64,000 nucleotides of DNA from Ardenticatenales bacterium (lineage in GTDB: Bacteria; Chloroflexota; Anaerolineae; Promineifilales; Promineifilaceae). Below the pieces are notes generated by a model. It was not told the origin of the DNA. It did not search any database and was given only the letters and a program-made list of their open reading frames with translations. Position 1 is the first letter of the stretch. Each line of letters opens with the position of its first letter. Of this stretch, positions 8,094 to 16,336 are shown one piece after another. The DNA is taken from assembly GCA_020634515.1 (NCBI GenBank), contig JACKBL010000002.1, forward strand, positions 806,001 to 870,000, written 5' to 3'. The position numbers and the translations under genes were made by a program.

Positions 8094-8267
8094 TTACTGT
8101 TGCTTTCCCGATCCTTTGCAATATAGACATTCTTGACGTCCACCCCCTTCACAATAAGCACATTCATAACGTGGATCACTTTCTAAGCGACCAGTTCCTT
8201 TACAATTTTTACAAGCTGTGTGTCCTAAACCATCACAATTTCTGCAAGGGCCTTTGTCAGTAGACAT
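8094..8267 (-). CDS. Small CxxCxGxG zinc protein (DnaJ-type)
   Basis: A 57-residue gene too short to be picked up by ordinary ORF length cut-offs. It has ATG at 8267 with AAGGAG 9 nt upstream and a TAA at 8094-8096. The protein is almost entirely four Cys pairs: CRNCDGLGHTACKNCKGTG and, 20 residues later, CAYCEGGGRQECLYCKGSG. This is the DnaJ central zinc-finger pattern (CxxCxGxG), without J or substrate domains. It is the third gene after the NACHT NTPase and WD40 genes on the same strand, 70 bp after the WD40 stop. A cofactor or scaffold for those proteins is a guess; stand-alone DnaJ-like zinc fingers are known but poorly characterised. Confidence 0.85.
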   Translation of the reverse strand: MSTDKGPCRNCDGLGHTACKNCKGTGRLESDPRYECAYCEGGGRQECLYCKGSGKQQ

Positions 8268-8337
8268 GAGTAATTCTCCTTGTATAATGTTTTTTCTAAT
8301 TTGAAATAGAGTCGATCATGAAATTAAATTTGTTTTT

Positions 8338-10575
8338 TTACATATAAGCCTCCTCCGCCTTTTTTACTTGCAAGAAATATATTCCATGCAACCCTACTAA
8401 TGCTAAGTGGTCATTATCGGGAAACCAAGAACAACCATTTAACCATCCATCGACACGTAAAGTCGCAAGATTATTGCCGTTTTGAGTATCCCACACCCTA
8501 AGAGTGTTATCACTGGATACAGAAGCGACAAACGCTCCGTTTGCACTAATTGCACAACCTGTTACCCATGCTAAATGTTCATCAAATCGAAGCCGTATAT
8601 CCCCAGATTTTGTATCCCAAATATTGAGCGTTCCATCGTACGACGCAGAAACTATAAAATCGTCTTTAGGACTAATTGCACACGACACCACTGGTTCTAG
8701 ATGATCTATTAGCGTTAGAAGCTCAGCCCCAGTAGAAGTATCCCATATTTTAAGTGTCGTATCAGCCGAAGCGGAAACAATAAAAGAACCATCTTTACTG
8801 ATTGCACAACTAAGAACATCTGCTTCATGACCAATTAGGTTCAGACGTTCTTTCCCGTTGCTATCCCATACCTTGAGAGACCGATCGTTTGATGCAGAGA
8901 CAATAATTGAACCATCAGAACAAATATCGCACGAGTTTACACGCTCAGTATGTCCTACTAATGTATGTCGGTTAATCCCTGTTGCTGTTTCCCATAATTT
9001 GATTGTTTTATCTTCAGATGCGGAGACAATAACTGAACCATCTTCACTAATAGCACAATCATCTACAGAACCTGTATGCCCGGAAAATGTACGATATACT
9101 GTCCCATTTGTAGTATTCCAAGCCTTAACTGTACGATCGACAGATGAGGTAATTAATAGGTCTCCATTTGCGCTAACTGCACAATTTGATACAGAATCAG
9201 TGTGTCTAGCAACAAGATTCAACTGGGGGATATTTTGTATATCCCATATTTTAATAGTATCCCCAACCGATGCAGATGCGGCAATTGTTCCATCTTCACT
9301 AATAGAACAGCCAAGAAGACCTCCTTGAACCCCAGCTTTGTGTTGATTCAGCGAGGCACTTTCAACCCCTGTTGACATATTCCAGACTTTAAGGGTTTCA
9401 TCACGAGATGCAGATACTATTATTGTTCCTGTCTTACTGACAGCACACGCATTTACAACATCTGAGTGTCCGGCCAAAGTTTTACATTCAGCACCCGTTA
9501 TAGCATTCCAGATTTTAAGAGTACCATCTTCTGATGCCGAAATCACGAATTTATTATCGGAACTTATAGCACAATCTCGTACAGGTTTTGTGTGTCCGTT
9601 CAACTGTAGAATCTCTGCACCACTAACCGTATCCCATTTTCTAAGAGTATTGTCTGATGACGCTGAGATAATGAATGATTTATCAGAACTGATTGCACAA
9701 CTATTTACTTCACCGGCATGACCGAAAAGAGTATGAAGCACATTTCCACTAAGAGCATCCCAGACTCTTAAAGTGTGATCTGACGACGCTGATACTATTA
9801 TGCTTTCATCTTCACTAAGCTCACAATTATTCACTGCGCTAGAATGTCCACTTAATGTGAGGTGTTCAACACCTGTCGCCACATCCCAAATTTTAAGTGT
9901 TTGATCTTGAGACGCTGATACGACAAGCAACATATCTTTACTAATCGCACAACTTAATACTTTTTCTGTATGTCCTTTACAAGTTATTATTTCCTCTCCG
10001 GTAGTAATATCCCAAATCTTGAGGGTAGAATCTTCTAGAGCTGTAACGATTCTTGAATTATCTGAACTAATAGCACAATCATTAACTGGATCAGGGACAT
10101 ATGCTGACACAGGCGGATGCATTGCAATTGTACGGCGGTATGCAGGGTGGGGAGCATCTGGTAAAGAATGGTATGGCTCAAGATAAAATCTAAACAGCAT
10201 TTGCATTTGTGTTCTTAAGTGTTCATGTTTGGAGGTGTTGCTTGTGTGTAGTAACTGAACATACAAAGTATTAGCAAGTTCTTGGAATTCTTCACATTGG
10301 TTTAATAAATGATCGTTTTGTTCCAGTAGCTGTTTAATATGGAAAAATACAGGATTATATGCGTTTTCAACTAACTCGTAATCACTAATAAGAGGTTGAG
10401 TATTCAAGAGATACATTTTTGCTAACAAAAATTGCAAATTCAGCAATTTTTGTTCCAATTGCTCTTGTTGCCCCGCTTTAGCTAACAAGGTTGGGGTATT
10501 TCGTAAAAAATATAATTGCCTTCGTTGCCATTTCACCGAATGAGATTTGAAGTTCTCAATGAAATCGTACAACAT
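8338..10575 (-). CDS. WD40 repeat protein, 14 blades
   Basis: A 745-residue protein. The first ~160 residues are helical and lack a known domain. The rest is 13 clear WD40 repeats plus one degenerate C-terminal repeat, enough for two seven-bladed propellers. Each repeat has the form CAIS-DGS-IVSAS-D-TLKIWD-TG, and the repeats are unusually alike, with a Cys at the same place in nearly every blade. Its ATG overlaps the stop of the upstream NACHT gene by one base (TAATG), so the two are translationally coupled. In most bacteria and fungi these modules are one protein, so here the sensor propeller is a separate subunit. Base composition is much more AT-rich than the flanking genome. Confidence 0.92.
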   Translation of the reverse strand: MLYDFIENFKSHSVKWQRRQLYFLRNTPTLLAKAGQQEQLEQKLLNLQFLLAKMYLLNTQPLISDYELVENAYNPVFFHIKQLLEQNDHLLNQCEEFQELANTLYVQLLHTSNTSKHEHLRTQMQMLFRFYLEPYHSLPDAPHPAYRRTIAMHPPVSAYVPDPVNDCAISSDNSRIVTALEDSTLKIWDITTGEEIITCKGHTEKVLSCAISKDMLLVVSASQDQTLKIWDVATGVEHLTLSGHSSAVNNCELSEDESIIVSASSDHTLRVWDALSGNVLHTLFGHAGEVNSCAISSDKSFIISASSDNTLRKWDTVSGAEILQLNGHTKPVRDCAISSDNKFVISASEDGTLKIWNAITGAECKTLAGHSDVVNACAVSKTGTIIVSASRDETLKVWNMSTGVESASLNQHKAGVQGGLLGCSISEDGTIAASASVGDTIKIWDIQNIPQLNLVARHTDSVSNCAVSANGDLLITSSVDRTVKAWNTTNGTVYRTFSGHTGSVDDCAISEDGSVIVSASEDKTIKLWETATGINRHTLVGHTERVNSCDICSDGSIIVSASNDRSLKVWDSNGKERLNLIGHEADVLSCAISKDGSFIVSASADTTLKIWDTSTGAELLTLIDHLEPVVSCAISPKDDFIVSASYDGTLNIWDTKSGDIRLRFDEHLAWVTGCAISANGAFVASVSSDNTLRVWDTQNGNNLATLRVDGWLNGCSWFPDNDHLALVGLHGIYFLQVKKAEEAYM

Positions 10576-12293
10576 TAAAACAATTCTCCTTCATCCCATG
10601 TGCTGGCAATAAATCCAGACATTGTATTAAGGTCTACTCGCTCATGAGCAACTTGTTGTTTGTCAGACATGAAATCATAGAAACTAGCATGGTATAGACG
10701 GTAACAAGGACGAACATCACCCATGTATTCAATTTGTTCTTCATGCAAGAATTCTTTCCATTCTTCCAATACGGCACTAATGCGACTTGTACTCGTTACT
10801 TTTGAAAAATCTTTAATTAATTCAATCCAAACAGGCTCAGGCACAGTTGTTAATGCAACTATTATTGGAAGTTTATATTGAAACCACGCATTCTCATCCC
10901 TTCCTTTCATCCGTTGCCAATGATCTTCGTAATAATCCTTGAGACCAGTTGGTAATGTTTCTAATGATTTATCCATGTAAGCACCATTTTCAATCTCAGG
11001 AAGAACGTAACGCAAATACATAAAGTTGCCATCGCTTTTATGACCAAGCAACTTAACAAATCCTTCTACTTCTAAGTTTTGCGCGCTCATATAAGTTTGA
11101 ATCCCTGATATGGTTGAGGCTGATCGTATGTAATCTTCTACATCACTCAAATTGTCCGATGAATCATGTTTGATAATTAACTCATCTTGTTGACATGCCA
11201 CTTGCGGTTTCGTTGAATCATCACGCATTGTTGTAACAATAAATATTCCTTTGGGCAGTATTGTGGGTAAAAAAAGGAGATTTGTGCCTATAGATTTTCT
11301 GGATTCGGTAGCTTCATCTAGTGCGTCAATAACAATTACGCAATTTTCTTCTGATTCTAGTTTGTTTGAAACATCACCTAATAATTTCTTGAGAAAGCCA
11401 GCATTCTTTGTAGTATCTGGATGTAAATCTGCATATTCTAATTGGTATGTAGCAATTAGCTGGGCACATATGTTTTCAAGAAAAGCAGATTCCGTGTTAA
11501 TACCTTCTGCACGAATATTGAAATGATGTAAACAACCTTTTTGCTTTACTATTGTTGCAGCTAATGCTGTTTTTCCAATTCCTGGGTCGCCAATAATAAA
11601 GAAATAACCACTTGAGTTATCTCTACCATTGATGAAATGATTTATTTTGTTGAATACCCACTGACGGCCAACAAAACCTCTTGTTTTCTCCTCAATGTAA
11701 TAAGTAAAATCATATATTCGACTACGAATATCGTAGGGGACTTTGTTGAATTCTTTTAATAATTTATTGAAATCTGAGTGAAGTAAATTTGCCAAACTCT
11801 CAATTTGTTGTTCGATGGCAATCAACTGATTGGCTGATATATTGGTACTATTAGCAATAGCATTTATATCTTTGGAATCGAAGACAGGACGAAATACATC
11901 AGTAGAGCGCAATTCAGCTTCTAAATACTTGAGTAAAAGGTCGGCTTCATTAGTGAAATTCCGCCATTGCGGTGGGTTGTTAATGGATGCTTCCCATCGT
12001 GATCCAATTAATTCGATATTTGGTTCACGATCGAAGTTTATAATTTGGGTGACTTCCTGGGCAACTGAAGGTTCTGTTAAAAAACCAGTGGCATCTAATA
12101 ATGGTTGTGCTAACTCAAGACGAGTTCCAGTTGTTGCATAGCTATGGATAGCTTTACCAATTGCTTGCTTAAATGCTTTTCGAGACGGTTCTCCTTTCAG
12201 TTTTAAATAAGTGTTATCAGTAACCTTTCCTGCTATTGCGCCTAAAAAAGCATCTGCTACTGTAGTAAGAACAACTATAGAAAGTGCTGTCAT
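10575..12293 (-). CDS. STAND/NACHT-type NTPase
   Basis: A 572-residue P-loop NTPase. It has a hydrophobic N-terminal helix (residues about 1-22), a helical region to about 200, then FVGRQ, Walker A GDPGIGKT (235-242), Walker B VIVIDALDEA (319-328), a sensor-like FIVTTMRDD, and a C-terminal winged-helix/helical part with the STAND signature YHASFYDFM. The architecture matches NACHT/STAND signal NTPases, which oligomerise after sensing a ligand. Here the ligand-sensing repeats are in the next gene, overlapping by one base. GGAG lies 9 nt before the ATG. Many such proteins act in antiphage defence or programmed death; no effector domain is recognisable here, so that role is inference. Confidence 0.88.
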   Translation of the reverse strand: MTALSIVVLTTVADAFLGAIAGKVTDNTYLKLKGEPSRKAFKQAIGKAIHSYATTGTRLELAQPLLDATGFLTEPSVAQEVTQIINFDREPNIELIGSRWEASINNPPQWRNFTNEADLLLKYLEAELRSTDVFRPVFDSKDINAIANSTNISANQLIAIEQQIESLANLLHSDFNKLLKEFNKVPYDIRSRIYDFTYYIEEKTRGFVGRQWVFNKINHFINGRDNSSGYFFIIGDPGIGKTALAATIVKQKGCLHHFNIRAEGINTESAFLENICAQLIATYQLEYADLHPDTTKNAGFLKKLLGDVSNKLESEENCVIVIDALDEATESRKSIGTNLLFLPTILPKGIFIVTTMRDDSTKPQVACQQDELIIKHDSSDNLSDVEDYIRSASTISGIQTYMSAQNLEVEGFVKLLGHKSDGNFMYLRYVLPEIENGAYMDKSLETLPTGLKDYYEDHWQRMKGRDENAWFQYKLPIIVALTTVPEPVWIELIKDFSKVTSTSRISAVLEEWKEFLHEEQIEYMGDVRPCYRLYHASFYDFMSDKQQVAHERVDLNTMSGFIASTWDEGELF

Positions 12294-12365
12294 ATAAATT
12301 CTCCAAGAATACCTTCTTCACTCAACTACTTTTTGCACGTCGGTCACGGAGGTATCTGCCCGTCT

Positions 12366-12430
12366 AACGTTTTGGTTCAACGTTTTGGTTCAACGTTTTG
12401 GTTCAACGTTTTGGTTCAACGTTTTGGTTC
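12366..12430. repeat. Five perfect 13-bp tandem repeats
   Basis: AACGTTTTGGTTC is repeated five times without change. On the minus strand the junction of each unit reads GTTGAAC, which satisfies the attC R' core GTTRRRY, and the array ends with GTTAGAC, also a core match. Confidence 0.95.
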
Positions 12431-12521
12431 ACCAGCGCGGGCACATGACAAAAAAATATTGGGGTAACGCTTGATCTCAACTGGTATAACCTGCCCGCGT
12501 CTGGTGCAACCGTTGTTGTAC
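12414..12521 (-). repeat. attC-like integron recombination site 2
   Basis: Arms GGTTCACCAGCGCGGGCA (12426-12443) and TGCCCGCGTCTGGTGCAACC (12492-12511) form an imperfect inverted repeat with two extra bases in one arm. On the minus strand the site begins with GTACAAC (one mismatch to RYYYAAC) and ends in GTTGAAC (GTTRRRY). It marks the upstream boundary of the NACHT-WD40 cassette, in the same orientation as site 1. Confidence 0.5.
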
Positions 12522-12720
12522 GAACGCCAATCGACCTGTGGGTTATGGGGTTTGCTTCTGTCGCCCGTTCGGGATAGTTTACTACCCAGGTATCTTGCCC
12601 GCTGTTCTTTGTCACCACATACCCCCGTCATAGCCATTTGTACTCCGTTATTCCTGCACATCAGGCGTCATTTCCATTGATTTTTCGGCCACCAGACACA
12701 CTTCTCCTAGGGTTGCTTCT

Positions 12721-13941
12721 TTACCCAAACACCACTTGTATCCACCGCTGGCGGGAAGGATGGGGCGGAATCGTTTCGTGGGGCTGCAATTGGCCTGTGC
12801 CACACATGGGGCAGCGATCAGGATGTCGCCCCAACATGGCGGTTAGAATTTCTGTCCGCGATAGCTTTGGCGCTGGGGCGGGCATTGCCGGCAGTATCGC
12901 CCGGCACTGAGCCAATTTTCGCTGTCGGTAGCGGGGCGCCAATAAGCCATAGTAACGAATGCGCACAAAGTTCCTGGGCAACACGTGTAACAGAAAACGG
13001 CGGATGAACTCCACGGCCGTCAGCACCATCTCTTTGCGTTGGCCGTCTGCCTGGTAATCACGGTAGCTGAAGCGCACACGACCGTCGGCTATATCCTGGA
13101 TGCGGTGATTGCTGATGGCGATGCGCTGCGTGTATCGTCCCAAATAATCCAACACCTGCATGGCATCGCCAAATGGAGGCTTGGCGTACACCTGCCACTT
13201 TTTCCCTCTCGCCTGGCTCAGTAGTCGCTCAAACCGGGCCGGTTCGGTCAAGTGCGCACTCTGTCCGCCTAACTGCACCCGCCCTTGCCCATACATTTTC
13301 TCCAGACCCCGGCAAAAGCGGTCGCGAAACTGCGCCGAGAGCGCCTCGATTGGAAACAGAAAATCAGGGGAGGTTGCGCGCCAACGCCGTCCGTCTGCTG
13401 ACAATGCGCCGCCGGTGACCAGGCAATGGAGGTGCGGATGTTCGGTCAATGTCTGTCCCCAACTGTGCAGAATAGACAAGATGCCCATTTCGCCGCCCAA
13501 GAAGCGACGGCCGAACGCTTTTAACGTGTCTGCCGCGCTGTGGAACAGCAACTCATAGACGGCTTTTTGATTAACTCTGACCAGGGGCAGGAAGGCGTGG
13601 TCGATGGTGAAGATGACGTGGAAGTAATGGACGGGCAGGAGATGCGCTTTTTGCCGTTCCAACCATTCCGCTTTGACCACGGAACCGCACTTGGGACAGT
13701 GGCGATTGCGACAGGAATTGTAGGAGATACGTAAGCCGCCGCATTGGTCGCAAGCGTCCACGTGACCGCCCAACGCGGCTGTTCGACACTGCACAATATC
13801 GCGCATCACCTGACGTTGCTCGTTTGACAGCGGGTACTGTTGCTGGTATTCAGTCCCATACAGGCGAAAAATATCGGCCACTTCACAGGGGGGCCGGGTG
13901 GGCGTCATGGTGACTGTATCTGGTTCTGAATTATTTAACAT
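12721..13941 (-). CDS. IS91-family transposase (HUH, Y2)
   Basis: A 406-residue rolling-circle transposase. The N-terminus has a zinc-binding cluster (CDQCGGL at 64 onward, then CRNRHCPKC). The metal-binding HUH site is HPHLHC (168-173), and the catalytic tyrosines are in YLGRYTQR (Y266 and Y270, the Y-x3-Y arrangement of IS91). It appears full length and intact. IS91 elements have no terminal inverted repeats and move by one-ended rolling-circle replication; I could not define their ends here. It lies between the integrase and the NACHT cassette and points the same way as the cassette genes, so it could be an insertion in the array or a cassette-borne element. Confidence 0.93.
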   Translation of the reverse strand: MLNNSEPDTVTMTPTRPPCEVADIFRLYGTEYQQQYPLSNEQRQVMRDIVQCRTAALGGHVDACDQCGGLRISYNSCRNRHCPKCGSVVKAEWLERQKAHLLPVHYFHVIFTIDHAFLPLVRVNQKAVYELLFHSAADTLKAFGRRFLGGEMGILSILHSWGQTLTEHPHLHCLVTGGALSADGRRWRATSPDFLFPIEALSAQFRDRFCRGLEKMYGQGRVQLGGQSAHLTEPARFERLLSQARGKKWQVYAKPPFGDAMQVLDYLGRYTQRIAISNHRIQDIADGRVRFSYRDYQADGQRKEMVLTAVEFIRRFLLHVLPRNFVRIRYYGLLAPRYRQRKLAQCRAILPAMPAPAPKLSRTEILTAMLGRHPDRCPMCGTGQLQPHETIPPHPSRQRWIQVVFG

Positions 13942-13996
13942 TGAACATTTCTACTCTGGAAAACTGTTAAAACACGCCCGTCCTAATGCAAGAATA

Positions 13997-14008
13997 GAAC
14001 ATATGTTC
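13997..14008. promoter_or_regulatory. LexA (SOS) box
   Basis: GAACATATGTTC is a perfect palindrome identical to the core of the Bacillus-type LexA/DinR consensus (CGAACATATGTTCG), the class also described for Chloroflexi. It lies in the gap between the divergent transposase and integrase genes. A -10-like TATACT at 14022-14027 stands 13 nt to its right, placing the box over the -35 region of a promoter directed at the integrase. Confidence 0.75.
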
Positions 14009-14035
14009 GTACAACACTTATTATACTGCGCGAAT

Positions 14036-14156
14036 GCGGGATAAAACCCCCGAGATTCGTCTTATACAGCGCGTTTTGCCGGATAAACCGCCGAATAGGG
14101 ATACATACCTGCAAATCTTGCGGCATAAGATGAAAAATGGGGTTTTATCCGGCAAA
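14036..14156. repeat. GGATAAAACCCC inverted/direct repeats before integrase
   Basis: CGGGATAAAACCCC near 14037 is matched by the inverted GGGGTTTTATCCGG near 14141, and a related direct copy GCCGGATAAACCGCC lies between them near 14079. These could be integrase binding sites, such as an attI, or the end of the IS91 element. Confidence 0.6.
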
Positions 14157-14230
14157 ATTGCATGATAAACGCCTACGCTGTTGGTTTTCAAATTATAAGA
14201 GCGGATGGGTTGTTTAGCAAGAGGGATGGC

Positions 14231-15199
14231 ATGACAGAAAAACCTAAATTATTGGATCAGATGCGGCACGTGCTGCGTCTAAAGCATTACTCTTATAAAA
14301 CGGAAAAAGCGTATGTGCATTGGGCAAGACGCTTCATTTTCTATCACAATAAGCGTCATCCAGCGGAGATGGGTAAGGAAGAGGTAGAGGCATTTCTGGT
14401 TTACCTGGCAGTGGAGCAGTATGTTGCTGCTTCAACGCAGAACCAGGCGCTTAGCGCCCTATTATTCCTCTATAATGAAGTGTTGGAAAAACCTCTTGAC
14501 TGGGTTGATGTCACCTGGGCCAAAAAACCGGAGCGATTGCCAGTTGTTTTAACTAGAACGGAGGTACGGGCGGTGCTGGCGCATTTATCTGGTGATGTTT
14601 TGTTGATCGTGCAACTGCTATATGGGGCCGGGCTGCGTTTGAACGAATGCCTGGGGTTGCGCGTGCAGGATATTGATTTTGGGCAGCGATTGATTGTTGT
14701 GCGTGATGGGAAGGGACAAAAAGATCGCACAACAACGCTGCCTGAACGCATTGTGCCTGATATACAAAAACAGTTGGTGCGGGTACAAAAACAGCACCAC
14801 GCCGACTTACAGCAGGGCCACGGGCGCGCCCCTCTTCCTGATGCCCTTGACCGCAAGTATGTGAACGCCGAATGTGAATGGGTCTGGCAATTTGTCTTTC
14901 CGTCAAAGACTTTGTCCAGGAACCCTCGCGCCGATCACGACACCCTATATCGCTTTCATCTGCATGAAAGCAGCGTACAGCGGGCCGTAAGAGTGGCCGC
15001 GCGCAAGGCTGGCATTGCCAAACGGGTTAGCCCACATGTATTCCGACATAGTTTTGCCACCCATTTGCTGGAAAGCGGGCATGATATTCGTACCATTCAG
15101 GAATTATTGGGGCATAAAGATGTGAAGACGACAATGATTTACACGCATGTATTGAACAAAGGTCCTTTGGGGGTGCGGAGTCCATTAGACCAGGATTGA
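14231..15199 (+). CDS. intI: Integron-type tyrosine recombinase
   Basis: A 322-residue integrase from the ATG at 14231 (GAGGGA upstream). An in-frame ATG at 14162 would add 23 residues with no better signal. The SAM-like N-terminal domain reads LLDQMRHVLRLKHYSYKTEK. Catalytic residues are R136 (GAGLRLNEC), H269-R272 (HVFRH), H295 (LLGHKD) and Y304 (TMIYTHV). Residues about 209-250 carry the extra segment between the catalytic boxes (ECEWVWQFVFPS) that distinguishes IntI from XerC/D, and the end GPLGVRSPLD is also IntI-like. It is divergent from the cassette genes, as in integrons. A LexA box upstream suggests SOS induction. Confidence 0.88.
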   Translation: MTEKPKLLDQMRHVLRLKHYSYKTEKAYVHWARRFIFYHNKRHPAEMGKEEVEAFLVYLAVEQYVAASTQNQALSALLFLYNEVLEKPLDWVDVTWAKKPERLPVVLTRTEVRAVLAHLSGDVLLIVQLLYGAGLRLNECLGLRVQDIDFGQRLIVVRDGKGQKDRTTTLPERIVPDIQKQLVRVQKQHHADLQQGHGRAPLPDALDRKYVNAECEWVWQFVFPSKTLSRNPRADHDTLYRFHLHESSVQRAVRVAARKAGIAKRVSPHVFRHSFATHLLESGHDIRTIQELLGHKDVKTTMIYTHVLNKGPLGVRSPLDQD

Positions 15200-15256
15200 C
15201 GGTAGCTTTGTACTTTCAGTTTGACACGATGGTAGTTGCCCAGGCGAGTGCGGGAC

Positions 15257-16336
15257 CTAGCAGATGCGGGGCAGCATTTCGCCGGCGAGCGTGTCCACCA
15301 CGCGCAGGCTGCCGAGGGCGGTTTGCAGCAGTACGCGGCGCGGCGGCGTGGCGCGTACTTCGCCGATGACGACGGCTTCCGCGCCAGTGGGGACGGCGCG
15401 CATGGCCGCCAGCACGGCGTCGGCGTCCTCGCGGGCTACGAGAGCGAGCAGTTTCCCTTCATTGGCAATGTACAGGGGGTCGAAGCCGAGCATTTCGCTG
15501 GCTGCCTGCACCGCTGGACGCACGGGAATGGCCGTTTCCGTGATCACGATGCCCACCTGGGATTGGCGGGCGATTTCATTGAGGGTGGTGGCGACGCCGC
15601 CGCGCGTGGGGTCGCGCAGGACGTGAATCTGGTCGCTGGCCGCCAGCATCGCCCGGACCAGATGGTTGAGCGGGGCCACGTCGCTGTCCACGGCGGCGTC
15701 GAAGCCCAGTTCCCCGCGCGCGCTCAGCACGGCAATGCCGTGGTCCCCAATCGGCCCGGAAAGGATGACCACGTCACCCGGTTGGGCCTGGTCGCCGCCA
15801 ATGCGCAGGCCGGGCGGAACGAGGCCGATGCCCGCTGTGTTGATGTAGAGGCCGTCCGCTTTGCCTCGCTGCACGACTTTGGTGTCCCCGGCGGCGATTT
15901 CGATGCCGGCATCCACCCCCGCCTCCCGCATCGAAACCACCACCCGCCGCAAAACATCCAGGTCCAGCCCCTCCTCCAGAATAAAACCCGCCGTCAGATA
16001 TAGCGGCGTCGCCCCCATCATCGCCAGGTCATTCACGGTCCCGCAGACGGCCAGGCGGCCAATGTCCCCGCCGGGGAAAAAGAGAGGGGAGACGACGTGA
16101 GAATCGGTGCTGATGGCGAGTCGGCCGGCGGGGAGGGAGACAATGCCGGCATCATTCCCCCGTTCCAGCACCTCATTCCCCAAATGCGGCCAGAACAACC
16201 GCTGAATCAAATCATGCGACATCCGCCCCCCGCTGCCATGCCCCAACACCACCCGCTCATGGTGCCGCAGCGGCGTGGGGCAGACCGCCCCGGCCATCTC
16301 CACCGTTTCCCGGTGACCATTGTCCTTGTCAGACAT
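15257..16336 (-). CDS. hypE: Hydrogenase maturation factor HypE
   Basis: A 359-residue AIR-synthase-like protein that dehydrates carbamoyl groups to make the cyanide ligands of the [NiFe] site. It has GHGSGGRMSHDLIQRLF near the N-terminus, the ATP-binding ISTDSHVVSPLFFPGGDIGR and DPTRGG motifs, and the required C-terminal PRIC, whose Cys carries the thiocarbamate. The ATG at 16336 overlaps the end of hypD by 8 bases, so translation is coupled. A longer frame to 16450 reads through hypD and is not used. It is the last gene of the minus-strand maturation block. Confidence 0.96.
   Translation of the reverse strand: MSDKDNGHRETVEMAGAVCPTPLRHHERVVLGHGSGGRMSHDLIQRLFWPHLGNEVLERGNDAGIVSLPAGRLAISTDSHVVSPLFFPGGDIGRLAVCGTVNDLAMMGATPLYLTAGFILEEGLDLDVLRRVVVSMREAGVDAGIEIAAGDTKVVQRGKADGLYINTAGIGLVPPGLRIGGDQAQPGDVVILSGPIGDHGIAVLSARGELGFDAAVDSDVAPLNHLVRAMLAASDQIHVLRDPTRGGVATTLNEIARQSQVGIVITETAIPVRPAVQAASEMLGFDPLYIANEGKLLALVAREDADAVLAAMRAVPTGAEAVVIGEVRATPPRRVLLQTALGSLRVVDTLAGEMLPRIC

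Larger units (their letters stand above)
12294..12720. other. Non-coding cassette junction region
   Basis: About 427 bp with no supportable gene. It holds the leader of the NACHT gene, five 13-bp tandem repeats (12366-12430) and a second attC-like palindrome (12414-12521). The remainder up to the transposase stop shows nothing I recognise. Confidence 0.6.
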
